From Streptomyces sp. Root431 (GTDB lineage: Bacteria; Actinomycetota; Actinomycetes; Streptomycetales; Streptomycetaceae): a stretch of DNA of 64,000 bases. The notes under the pieces were generated by a model. That model saw nothing but the letters and a program-made list of their open reading frames with translations, did no database searches and was not told the origin of the DNA. The DNA is taken from the NCBI RefSeq assembly GCF_001426585.1, contig NZ_LMEI01000010.1, positions 209,970 to 273,969 of the forward strand. The letters are read 5' to 3'. Below, piece by piece: positions 9,531 to 16,772 of the stretch. Within the stretch, counting starts at the first letter, position 1, and each line of letters opens with the position of its first letter. A program made the position numbers and the translations under genes.

Positions 9531-9562
9531 ACGTTCGAATTTAATCGCCAGTTGGCACACGA

Positions 9563-9609
9563 ACGATCTGAACAATCACAAAAAAGTTCAGTGATATCAG
9601 CCAGATCGT
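9563..9609. promoter_or_regulatory. Overlapping alternative hairpins upstream of sepX
   Basis: In the 137-base gap before sepX, ACGATCTG (9563-9570) can pair with CAGATCGT (9602-9609), while CTGAAC (9568-9573) can pair with GTTCAG (9586-9591). The two pairings share CTG and exclude each other. A third pair, CGTTCG near 9533 with CGAACG near 9560, also exists. This is an AT-richer island in GC-rich DNA. It may be a terminator/attenuator or an operator for sepX; function is inference. Confidence 0.35.
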
Positions 9610-9667
9610 GCGACACACCGGGCCAATTGGCCGATGCCCGTAACGGAACCCCTCTACCGTGTGAGGC

Positions 9668-10720
9668 GTGAGCAGCAGCGGCCTCATCTACGCAGTCATC
9701 GTCGGGGCCTGGGCCGCCTACTTGGTGCCGATGTGGCTCCGCAGGCAGGACGAGCTGAACGAAGCCCGTCCGACGGAACGCTTCAGCACCGCCATCCGGC
9801 TGCTGTCCGGACGGGCGGGGATGGAGCGCCGGTACGCCAAGGAGCTCAAGGAGCGGGACCTTACGGCGGAGGGACCGACGCCCGACGTGGACCCGGACGC
9901 GGCGACCGAGCATCTGAGCTCGGTCGACGTCCGGGCCTTTTCCGCGCCCGCGGCCAGGACCGAGGCGCGCCTCGAACTCCCGGCCCCCGAGCCGGAACCC
10001 GAGCCGGAACCCGCCCCCGCGCCCGCCTCGGCTCGCGCCGCCACCGGCGCGGCGGCCGAGCGGGCCCGCCGGGGCAAGGTCCTCGCCAGGCGCCGGCGCA
10101 CCACGACGCTCCTCTTCGCCGGGTTCACCCTCGGCGCGGTCGTCGCGGCCGTCGGCGGCGTCCCCTTCCTGTGGGCGCCCGCGGTCCCGGCCCTGCTCCT
10201 GAGCGCGTACATCGTGCATCTGCGGGTCCAGGAGCGGCGGCGCTTCGTGTACGTGATGGACCGGCGCCGCGCGGAAGCGGCGGCGGCCCGGCTGCGCGAG
10301 AGCCGTCGCCCCACCCCGACGCCCGAGCCGGAGGCCGAGCAGTCCCCGGTCTCGACGCCGCCCGTGTCCCCGCAGGAGGCCGGCCGGCGCGCCCTGGTCG
10401 AGCAGACGGACCACGCGGAGTGGGTGGACCAGCAGCGCGAGCGTGGCCCGGCCCGCGGCGACAGCTGGGAGCCGGTCCCGGTCCCGCTCCCCACGTACGT
10501 CACGGCGCCGGTCGCGCCGCGCGCGTCGAGCGGCGTCGACATCACGGACCCGGAGACGTGGAGCGCGGCCCGCTCCTCCACGGCGGCGGACCCGACCCCC
10601 GCCCCGTCCCCGGCCCCCCGCCGCCGCCAGGCCCCGCCCCGCCGCGGCCGCGACAACGGCCGCACGCCCCTCTTCGACCAGTACGCGGAGGACGACCGCC
10701 CCCGGGCGGCCAACGAATGA
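9668..10720 (+). CDS. sepX: SepX / GlpR-like membrane divisome protein
   Basis: A 350-aa membrane protein. It has an N-terminal transmembrane helix (about residues 4-22, 'GLIYAVIVGAWAAYLVPMWL'), a conserved cytoplasmic stretch ('RRQDELNEARPTERFSTAIRLLSGR'), a Pro/Glu/Ala linker, two further helices (about 148-185) and a long disordered Pro/Arg-rich C-terminus. This architecture and the place after galU-moeA-rimJ match SepX, a septation and sporulation membrane protein of Streptomyces, and GlpR, the membrane partner of Glp in Corynebacterium. The start is GTG at 9668. A TACCGT just upstream could be a -10 for a nearly leaderless transcript. The identification rests on architecture plus synteny, not an alignment. 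Confidence 0.8.
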   Translation: MSSSGLIYAVIVGAWAAYLVPMWLRRQDELNEARPTERFSTAIRLLSGRAGMERRYAKELKERDLTAEGPTPDVDPDAATEHLSSVDVRAFSAPAARTEARLELPAPEPEPEPEPAPAPASARAATGAAAERARRGKVLARRRRTTTLLFAGFTLGAVVAAVGGVPFLWAPAVPALLLSAYIVHLRVQERRRFVYVMDRRRAEAAAARLRESRRPTPTPEPEAEQSPVSTPPVSPQEAGRRALVEQTDHAEWVDQQRERGPARGDSWEPVPVPLPTYVTAPVAPRASSGVDITDPETWSAARSSTAADPTPAPSPAPRRRQAPPRRGRDNGRTPLFDQYAEDDRPRAANE

Positions 10721-10772
10721 CCCCACCGGGGGCCCGCGACGAGCCCCCGGTGACCTGCGGCGGAACGGATTT

Positions 10773-10800
10773 TTGCGTGAGCCGGTCGGGATGCTAATGT
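10773..10800 (+). promoter_or_regulatory. Probable sigma-70 type promoter of tRNA-Ala
   Basis: TTGCGT (10773-10778), a 16-base spacer and TAATGT (10795-10800) lie 15 bases before the mature tRNA 5' end. This is close to the HrdB consensus and correctly placed for a short 5' leader. Confidence 0.6.
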
Positions 10801-10814
10801 TTCACACGTCGCAA

Positions 10815-10888
10815 GGGCCTGTGGCGCAGTCTGGTAGCGCACCTCGTTCGCATCGAGGGGGTCTGGGGTTCAAATCCCCACAGGTCCA
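10815..10888 (+). tRNA. tRNA-Ala (anticodon CGC)
   Basis: A full 74-base cloverleaf. Acceptor stem GGGCCTG/CAGGTCC contains the G3:U70 pair that identifies alanine tRNAs, and the discriminator is A (10888). The D-stem is GCGC/GCGC. The anticodon stem CCTCG/CGAGG holds the loop TTCGCAT, giving anticodon CGC (codon GCG). The T-stem TGGGG/CCCCA holds TTCAAAT. The 3' CCA is not encoded. Confidence 0.97.
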
Positions 10889-10896
10889 CAGACACT

Positions 10897-10934
10897 AAGG
10901 ATCCCGTCCGATCGAAAGATCGGGCGGGATCCTT
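10897..10934 (+). terminator. Intrinsic terminator after tRNA-Ala
   Basis: A 17-bp stem (AAGGATCCCGTCCGATC with its complement, one G-U pair) closed by a GAAA tetraloop and followed by TTCTTTG. It sits 8 bases after the tRNA and probably also terminates transcription from the acetyltransferase gene coming the other way. Confidence 0.9.
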
Positions 10935-10999
10935 TCTTTGTGCCCGGCGGGATGCCCGGGCGGGATGCCCGGCAGGCGATCCTGGCCCGGGCGTGAGGG

Positions 11000-11479
11000 T
11001 CAGATGAGGCTCTTCGCGAAGCAGCGGCTGTTGGGGTAGTCGCGGTAGTGGCCGAACTTGGTGCAGGGTTCGTAGCCGCTGGAGGTGTAGAGGGCGATGG
11101 CTTCCGGCTGGGCCGTGCCCGTTTCCAGGACCATGCGGGTGCGGCCGGCCGCGCGGGCGTCGGCTTCGAGGGTGGCGAGGATGCGGCGGGCCAGGCCAAG
11201 GCCGCGGGCCTCGGGGATGACGTACATGCGCTTCAGCTCGGCGTCGCCGTCCGCGTAGCCCTCGTCGTTCAGGTCCTGCGTGCGCCAGCCGCCGGTGGCC
11301 ACCGGGAAGCCGTCGGCGTCGTAGGCGAGGAGGTAGAGGCCGTGCGGGGGGTCGAACATCCCGGCGTCCAGCGGTGTGACATCGCCCTCGTCGCCGTAGC
11401 GGGCGGCGTATTCGAGCTGCACCGCGTCGTTGAGTTTGACGGCGTCGGGGTGGTCATAGGGCGTGGGCTGGATGTTCAT
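11000..11479 (-). CDS. GNAT family N-acetyltransferase
   Basis: A 159-aa acetyltransferase of unknown substrate. The acetyl-CoA loop is in 'LKRMYVIPEARGLGLARRILATLEADARAAG', followed by 'ETGTAQPEAIALYTSSGYEPC', the usual GNAT C-terminal region. I prefer the ATG at 11479 (MNIQPTPYDHPDAVKLNDA); an upstream in-frame ATG at 11506 adds nine residues. It is divergent from xthA with about 50 bases between. Confidence 0.85.
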   Translation of the reverse strand: MNIQPTPYDHPDAVKLNDAVQLEYAARYGDEGDVTPLDAGMFDPPHGLYLLAYDADGFPVATGGWRTQDLNDEGYADGDAELKRMYVIPEARGLGLARRILATLEADARAAGRTRMVLETGTAQPEAIALYTSSGYEPCTKFGHYRDYPNSRCFAKSLI

Positions 11480-11529
11480 GCGGAATATCGTACATGTATG
11501 CAGCAACTGGGTGTCGGTATTCTCCCGGG

Positions 11530-12333
11530 ATGCTCACTGTCACGTCCGTGAATGTCAATGGTCTCCGCGCCGCCGCGAAGAAGGGCTTCGTCGAGTGGCT
11601 GGCCGGCACCTCCGCCGACGCCGTGTGCCTTCAGGAGGTGCGTGCCGAGGAGGCGCAGCTGCCCGCCGAGGTGCGGGCGCCCGAGGGCTGGTTCACCGCC
11701 CACGCGCCCGCCGCCGCCAAGGGCCGGGCCGGCGTCTCCCTGTACACGCGCCGCGAGCCCGACGCGGTGCGCGTCGGCTTCGGGTCGAGCGAGTTCGACG
11801 GCAGCGGACGGTACATCGAGGCCGACCTGCCCGGTGTGACCGTCGCCAGCCTCTACCTGCCCTCCGGCGAGGTCGGCACCGAGCGCCAGGACGAGAAGAT
11901 GCGCTTCCTCGGCGAGTTCCTGCCGTACCTGAAGGAGCTCAGGGCCCGGGCCGCCGCCGACGGCCGCGAGGTCGTCGTCTGCGGAGACTGGAACATCGCC
12001 CACCGCGAGGCCGACCTCAAGAACTGGAAGGCCAACAAGAAGAACGCCGGCTTCCTCCCCGAGGAGCGGGAGTGGCTCGGGCGGGTCTTCGAGGAGGGCG
12101 ACGGCGGGTACGTCGATGTCGTGCGGGCCCTGCACCCCGATCAGGAGGGGCCCTACTCCTGGTGGTCCTACCGCGGCCGCGCCTTCGACAACGACAGCGG
12201 CTGGCGCATCGACTACCAGGTCGCCACCCCCGGCCTCGCCGCCAAGGCCGTCAAGGCCTACGTCGAGCGCGCCGCCACGCACGCCGAGCGGTGGAGCGAT
12301 CACGCCCCCGTGACCGCCGTCTACGAGCTGTAG
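11530..12333 (+). CDS. xthA: Exodeoxyribonuclease III / AP endonuclease
   Basis: A 267-aa base-excision repair nuclease. Endonuclease/exonuclease/phosphatase fold motifs: 'TSVNVNGLRAA' (Asn), 'CLQEVRAEEAQLP' (metal Glu), 'VVCGDWNIAHREADL' (Asp/Asn) and 'RWSDHAPVTAVYEL' (catalytic His). The length is normal for ExoA/XthA. The ATG at 11530 gives the standard MLTVTSVNVNGLR start. Confidence 0.95.
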   Translation: MLTVTSVNVNGLRAAAKKGFVEWLAGTSADAVCLQEVRAEEAQLPAEVRAPEGWFTAHAPAAAKGRAGVSLYTRREPDAVRVGFGSSEFDGSGRYIEADLPGVTVASLYLPSGEVGTERQDEKMRFLGEFLPYLKELRARAAADGREVVVCGDWNIAHREADLKNWKANKKNAGFLPEEREWLGRVFEEGDGGYVDVVRALHPDQEGPYSWWSYRGRAFDNDSGWRIDYQVATPGLAAKAVKAYVERAATHAERWSDHAPVTAVYEL

Positions 12334-12385
12334 ACCGACCCCGGGCGGTAGCGTGCCGGGGAAGGCAGGGGATTCAGGGGGAGTC

Positions 12386-13135
12386 TTGAGCGCGCGCATC
12401 CTGGTGGCCGAGGACGATCCGAAGCAGTCGCGGCTGATCCGGATCTATCTGGAGCGGGAGGGGAACACCGTCCAGGTCATGGCCGACGGACGCTCCGCCC
12501 TGGAGCGCGTCCGGTCCGTCCGGCCCGACCTCGTCGTGCTCGACGTGATGCTGCCCGCCGTCGACGGGCTCGACGTCTGCCGCATCCTGCGCTCCGAGGG
12601 ATCGGACGTGCCGATCCTCCTGCTGACCGCGCGCAGCACCGAGGAGGACATGCTCCTCGGCCTCGACCTCGGCGCCGACGACTACCTCACCAAGCCGTAC
12701 AGCCCGCGCGAGCTGACCGCCCGGGTCCGCGCGCTCCTGCGCAGGTCCCGGGCGACCGGCGCCGCCGCCCGCGACGAGCTGCTGCGGGTCGGCGCGGTCG
12801 AGCTCGACACCGGCCGGTTCGAGGTGCGCGTCTCCGGCCGGCCGGTGGCCCTGACCTCCAAGGAGTTCTCCCTCCTGGAGGTCCTCGCCCGTGAGCCGGG
12901 CCGCGTCTTCACCCGGACGCAGATCATCGAGCGCGTCTTCGGCTTCGGCAGCGACGTCCTGGAGCGGACCGTGGACGTCCACGTCCGGAACCTGCGGCTG
13001 AAGCTGGAGGCCGATCCCGCCCGGCCCCGGTATCTGGAGACCGTGTACGGGCGGGGGTATCGCCTCTCGGAGGCGGAGGCGGAGGCGGAGGCGGAGGCGG
13101 AGGCGGCAGCGGAGGACTTGGGGGAGCGGGCTTGA
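12386..13135 (+). CDS. OmpR/PhoB-family response regulator
   Basis: About 249 aa. Receiver domain: acidic pocket 'EDD' (9-11), phospho-acceptor Asp53 in 'LVVLDVMLPAVDGLDV', and 'TKPYSP' Lys. A winged-helix DNA-binding domain follows ('FEVRVSGRPVALTSKEFSLLEVLAREPG...VDVHVRNLRLKLE...VYGRGYRL'). The C-terminus is a run of six Glu-Ala repeats encoded by a GGAGGC microsatellite. The TTG at 12386 has AGGGGGAG 8 bases upstream and gives the usual short N-terminus. Its stop overlaps the kinase start, so they form a translationally coupled two-component pair. Confidence 0.92.
   Translation: MSARILVAEDDPKQSRLIRIYLEREGNTVQVMADGRSALERVRSVRPDLVVLDVMLPAVDGLDVCRILRSEGSDVPILLLTARSTEEDMLLGLDLGADDYLTKPYSPRELTARVRALLRRSRATGAAARDELLRVGAVELDTGRFEVRVSGRPVALTSKEFSLLEVLAREPGRVFTRTQIIERVFGFGSDVLERTVDVHVRNLRLKLEADPARPRYLETVYGRGYRLSEAEAEAEAEAEAAAEDLGERA
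13069..13104 (+). repeat. Six tandem GGAGGC hexamers in the response-regulator 3' end
   Basis: Six perfect copies of GGAGGC give the (Glu-Ala) tail of the regulator. Gain or loss of a unit changes the tail by two residues and keeps the frame. Confidence 0.95.
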
Positions 13136-14790
13136 GTTTCCGGCTGCGGGTCTTCTCGCTCATTCTGCTCGTCGCCCTGGCCGCCACCTCCGCCACCGCC
13201 TGGCTCACCCTGCGCCAGGTCACCGGCCAGCTCCGCGAGTCCGCCGCCGCCGACCGGCAGTCCGTCACGCGGATCACCGAGGAACTGCGCGCCTACGGCG
13301 CGAACCGCGGCACCTGGGACGGGGTCGCCCCCACCGTCCGGGCCCTCGCCGAGAAGACCGGACAGCGGATCAGGGTCGGCACCGACCGGCAGGGGCAGAT
13401 CGCCGACTCCGACGTCCTCCTCGGCCGTGACCCGAGGCCCGGCGGCACCGCGCCCGCGCTCCTCGTCGACCCGCGGCCCGTGCTGGACTTCCCCCCGAGC
13501 TTCACCCCCGCGTCGATGCCCAAGGTGACGGCCTCGGTGATCCGCGCCTACGACTCGGGCGTCACCTACGCGGCCTGCCTGACCCGCGTCGGGCACAAGG
13601 TCACCGTCCTGCGCGGCAAGTTCGGGATGCCGCTCTTCCAGGACGGCGGAATTGCTCCGGGAGGCGTGCCCGGTGGCGCGCCCTGCACCGAGGACCGTAC
13701 GAGCGGGCCGCGCCCCGCCGACGACGCCGCCACTCAGGCCTGCCGCTCGGAGCGGGCCGCCGAGGTGCTCACCTGCCTGCGCCGGGTCTTCACCGAGCGG
13801 ACCGCCGCCGTCGCTCCCCAGCCGCTCACCGTGCGGCTCGGCGCTGTCGACGACGCAGGGCAGTCCCTCGCCGCAGGCCCCACCGCCGTCGTCGCGGCCG
13901 GGGTGGCCGCCGCCGCGCTCGCCTGCGCGCTGCTGCTCAGCCGGGCCGTCCTCCGCCCCGTACGGGCCCTGACGTCGGCCTCCCGGGGCCTCGGCGAGGG
14001 CGACCTCGGGCGCCGGGTGCCCGCCTCGGGCCGGGACGAGATCGGGGAGCTCGGCCGCTCCTTCAACCGGATGGCCGACTCGCTCCAGGACAGCGAGGAG
14101 CGGCAGCGCCGCCTCGTCGGCGACATCGCGCACGAGCTCCGCACCCCGCTCGCCAACCTCCGCGGCTATCTGGAGGCCCTCCGCGACGGCGTCCTGGAGG
14201 CCGACGCCGAACTCCTCGACTCGCTCCACGAGGAGGTGCTGCTCCAGCAGCGCATCGTGGACGACCTCCAGGACCTCGCGCTCGCCGAGGCGGGCGCCCT
14301 CACGTACCACCGCAGGACCCTGGACGCCCGCGAGCTCGTCGAGGCCTGCCGCACCGCGCACAGCGCCCGGGCGGCGGCGGCCGGCGTCGCGCTCGACGTG
14401 GTGGGGGCGGGGCCCGGCACCGTACGGCTGGACGGGGACCCGGACCGGCTGCGCCAGGCCCTCGGCAATCTCGTCGGCAACGCCGTACGCCACACCGCCC
14501 CGGCGGGCGGTGTGGTGCGGCTGGAGCTGACTGAGGAGGACGGACTCGTGCGGATCGCGGTACGGGACACCGGCAGCGGGATCCCGGCCGCCGACCTCCC
14601 GCACCTCTTCGACCGCTTCTGGCGGGCGGACGCGGCACGCGGGCGGGCCACCGGCGGCAGCGGGCTCGGGCTCTCGATCGCCCGTCAGATCGTGGCGGAC
14701 CACGGCGGGGACGTCGAGGTGACGAGCGAGGTGGGGGTGGGCTCGGTGTTCACCGTCGTGCTTCCCGCGACCCGGAGCTCCGCTCTCTGA
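13132..14790 (+). CDS. Two-component sensor histidine kinase
   Basis: A 552-aa membrane kinase. TM1 (about 7-26), an extracellular sensor region (about 30-245) with several Cys residues (150, 185, 204, 215), TM2 (about 248-270), HAMP, HisKA with phospho-His334 in 'GDIAHELRTPLANLRGYLEAL', and HATPase ('GNLVGNAVRHT', 'DTGSGIPAADL', 'GGSGLGLSIARQI'). The TTG start overlaps the regulator stop. It converges on the ABC/lipoprotein operon at 14794-18613, its likely target by position. The ligand is unknown. Confidence 0.93.
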   Translation: MSFRLRVFSLILLVALAATSATAWLTLRQVTGQLRESAAADRQSVTRITEELRAYGANRGTWDGVAPTVRALAEKTGQRIRVGTDRQGQIADSDVLLGRDPRPGGTAPALLVDPRPVLDFPPSFTPASMPKVTASVIRAYDSGVTYAACLTRVGHKVTVLRGKFGMPLFQDGGIAPGGVPGGAPCTEDRTSGPRPADDAATQACRSERAAEVLTCLRRVFTERTAAVAPQPLTVRLGAVDDAGQSLAAGPTAVVAAGVAAAALACALLLSRAVLRPVRALTSASRGLGEGDLGRRVPASGRDEIGELGRSFNRMADSLQDSEERQRRLVGDIAHELRTPLANLRGYLEALRDGVLEADAELLDSLHEEVLLQQRIVDDLQDLALAEAGALTYHRRTLDARELVEACRTAHSARAAAAGVALDVVGAGPGTVRLDGDPDRLRQALGNLVGNAVRHTAPAGGVVRLELTEEDGLVRIAVRDTGSGIPAADLPHLFDRFWRADAARGRATGGSGLGLSIARQIVADHGGDVEVTSEVGVGSVFTVVLPATRSSAL

Positions 14791-14793
14791 GCG

Positions 14794-16032
14794 TCACGGG
14801 CCGGCCAGTGCCACCGTCGGGGCCAGGCGGCTCGCCCGTACCGCCGGATAGAGCCCCGCGAGCATCCCGATCACCAGCGTCGCCCCCACCCCGGCCGCCG
14901 TCGCCCACACCGGGACCACTGTCGGCCAGCCCCTGCTCAGCGCATACGCCGCCGTGATCAGCGTCCCCAGGACCGTGCCGCCGAGGCCGCCGATCACCGA
15001 CAGGAGCAGCGACTCCGTGACGAACTGGGTACGGATCTGCCCCTTGGTGGCCCCGAGCGCCCGGCGCAGTCCGATCTCCGGGCGGCGCTCCAGGACCGAG
15101 ATCACCATCGTGTTGCCCACCCCGACCCCGCCGACGAGCAGCGCCACCCCGCCGAGCCCGAGGAGCAGCCCCGTGAGCGTCGACTCGGCGGCCTCGCGGG
15201 CCGCGAGCGCGTCCGAGGGGCGGGAGACCTGGACCTCGGAGGGGTTCGCCGGGTTCGCCGTGGCCGGGAGGACCGCCCGTACCGCCGCGACGGCGCTGTC
15301 GTCGGCGCGGACGTAGACCGTCGACGGACGACCGTCGAACCGGAGGTACGTCCGGGCCGCCGGCCAGCCGACGAGCGCCGCGCCGTCCAGCTCGGGAGCG
15401 AGGGGTACGGGGTCGAGGACGCCGATCAGGGAGAACCAGCGGCCCCCGATCCAGACCCGGGTCCCCGGGGCGTACACGTCGAGCCGCTGGGCCGCCGTCG
15501 CGCCGAGGACGACCGCCGGATAGGCCTCGGTCGCCGCGTCCAGCCAGCGGCCCCGGCCGACCCGGGCGCCGACGGCCGGGAGCAGGCCGTCGTCGGCCGC
15601 GAGGACGGTGAGGGAGCCCGTACGGCCCACGGAGATCCGCTCGTTGCGGTAGACCTTCGCCTCGGTCGCACCGGTGGCGGCGACCTCCCGGACCGGCGGT
15701 ACGCGGTCGATCATGCGGACCGCGTCCGCCGGGAGCCACGTCTTCTCGCCGCCGAGCGTGGCGCCCGGCGCGACCCGCAGCAGATTGGTGCCGAGGGCGT
15801 CCAGGCGGCGGTCCACCTCCGCCCGGCCCGAGCCGGAGATGCCGACCACCGCGATCATGGCGGCGACGCCGATCGCGATGCCGAGGGCGGAGAGGAAGAC
15901 CCGCAGGGGGCGGGTGCGCAGGCCGGTCCCGCCGAGGCGGACGACGTCGGCGGGGCGCAGTCGGGCCGGTCGGAGGAGAGTGGCGCTCCCGGCTCCCGCG
16001 GCGCGTCCTCTCCCTCGTGGGGACGGGATCAT
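14794..16032 (-). CDS. MacB-like ABC transporter permease
   Basis: A 412-aa permease with FtsX/MacB topology: one N-terminal helix ('LSALGIAIGVAAMIAVVGISGSG'), a large extracellular MacB_PCD domain (about 70-280) and three C-terminal helices ('LLLGLGGVALLVGGVGVGNTMVISVLERRPEIGLRRALGATKG...'). The 'ERRPEIGLRRALGATKGQIR' loop is the coupling segment for the ATPase. Last gene of a four-gene minus-strand operon; its start overlaps the ATPase stop. Confidence 0.92.
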   Translation of the reverse strand: MIPSPRGRGRAAGAGSATLLRPARLRPADVVRLGGTGLRTRPLRVFLSALGIAIGVAAMIAVVGISGSGRAEVDRRLDALGTNLLRVAPGATLGGEKTWLPADAVRMIDRVPPVREVAATGATEAKVYRNERISVGRTGSLTVLAADDGLLPAVGARVGRGRWLDAATEAYPAVVLGATAAQRLDVYAPGTRVWIGGRWFSLIGVLDPVPLAPELDGAALVGWPAARTYLRFDGRPSTVYVRADDSAVAAVRAVLPATANPANPSEVQVSRPSDALAAREAAESTLTGLLLGLGGVALLVGGVGVGNTMVISVLERRPEIGLRRALGATKGQIRTQFVTESLLLSVIGGLGGTVLGTLITAAYALSRGWPTVVPVWATAAGVGATLVIGMLAGLYPAVRASRLAPTVALAGP

Positions 16033-16772
16033 CCGAGGGCTCCGATCGTGGGTTCCGCTGTGGGATCCGCCGTGGGTTCGGCCGTGGGTTCCGTGCTCGT
16101 GTCGGCGACCACCCGGCCGTCGCGCATCTCGATGCGGCGGGGCAGGGCCGCGGCGATCTCCCGGTCGTGGGTGATGACGACGACGGTCGTCCCGGCCGCG
16201 TGCAGCTCGCGCAGGAGCGCCAGGACCGCCGCGCCCGACGCCGAGTCGAGGTTTCCGGTCGGCTCGTCGGCGAGCAGGACCGCCGGGCCGCCGACCACCG
16301 CCCGTGCCACCGCGACCCGTTGGCGCTCGCCGCCGGAGAGCTGGTGCGGCAAGTGGTGGACGCGGTGGCCGAGCCCGACCCTGGCCAGGGCCGAGGCCGC
16401 GCGGGCCCGGCGGCGGCGCAGGGGGAGTCCGGCGTAGAGGAGGCCGTCCGCGACCGCGTCCAGGACGGGGACGCCCACCGCGAGGTGGAACTGCTGGAAG
16501 ACGAAGCCGATCCGGGTGGCCCGCAGGGCGGAGACCTCCCCGTCGGTGAGGGCCGCCACGTCGTGCCTGTCCACGAGGACCCGGCCCGTCGAGGGGCGGT
16601 CCAGGCTGCCCATCAGGTTCAGCATGCTGGACTTGCCGGAGCCCGACGGGCCCACGATCGCGACGAGTTCGCCGCGGCGGACGCGCAGGGTCACGTCCCG
16701 GACCGCCGCGACCCCGCCCGGGTACGTCTTCGAGACCTCGTGGAACTCCACCACGGTGTCGGGGGCGCTCAT
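16029..16772 (-). CDS. MacB/LolD-type ABC transporter ATP-binding protein
   Basis: A 247-aa ATPase partner of the adjoining permease. Walker A 'GPSGSGKSS', signature 'LSGGERQRVAVARA', Walker B 'AVLLADEPTGNLD' and switch His 'VVITHDRE' are intact. The C-terminus carries an added Glu-Pro-Thr-Ala repeat tail (TEPTAEPTADPTAEPT) with no known role, encoded by 12-bp DNA repeats. The ATG overlaps the end of the adaptor gene. Confidence 0.94.
   Translation of the reverse strand: MSAPDTVVEFHEVSKTYPGGVAAVRDVTLRVRRGELVAIVGPSGSGKSSMLNLMGSLDRPSTGRVLVDRHDVAALTDGEVSALRATRIGFVFQQFHLAVGVPVLDAVADGLLYAGLPLRRRRARAASALARVGLGHRVHHLPHQLSGGERQRVAVARAVVGGPAVLLADEPTGNLDSASGAAVLALLRELHAAGTTVVVITHDREIAAALPRRIEMRDGRVVADTSTEPTAEPTADPTAEPTIGALG
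16048..16095. repeat. Four 12-bp tandem repeats coding the EPTA tail
   Basis: Four imperfect copies of a unit like GTGGGTTCCGCT (plus strand) code for the Glu-Pro-Thr-Ala repeats at the C-terminus of the ABC ATPase. Confidence 0.9.

Noticed and set aside
10816..10889. Reading the tRNA one base later (acceptor GGCCTGT).
   Set aside because: It pairs, but gives discriminator C and loses the G3:U70 pair; starting at 10815 restores G3:U70 and discriminator A, right for tRNA-Ala.
10815..10934. Integrated element or attachment site at tRNA-Ala.
   Set aside because: No integrase gene and no duplicated tRNA 3' end were seen nearby; the hairpin after it is a normal terminator.
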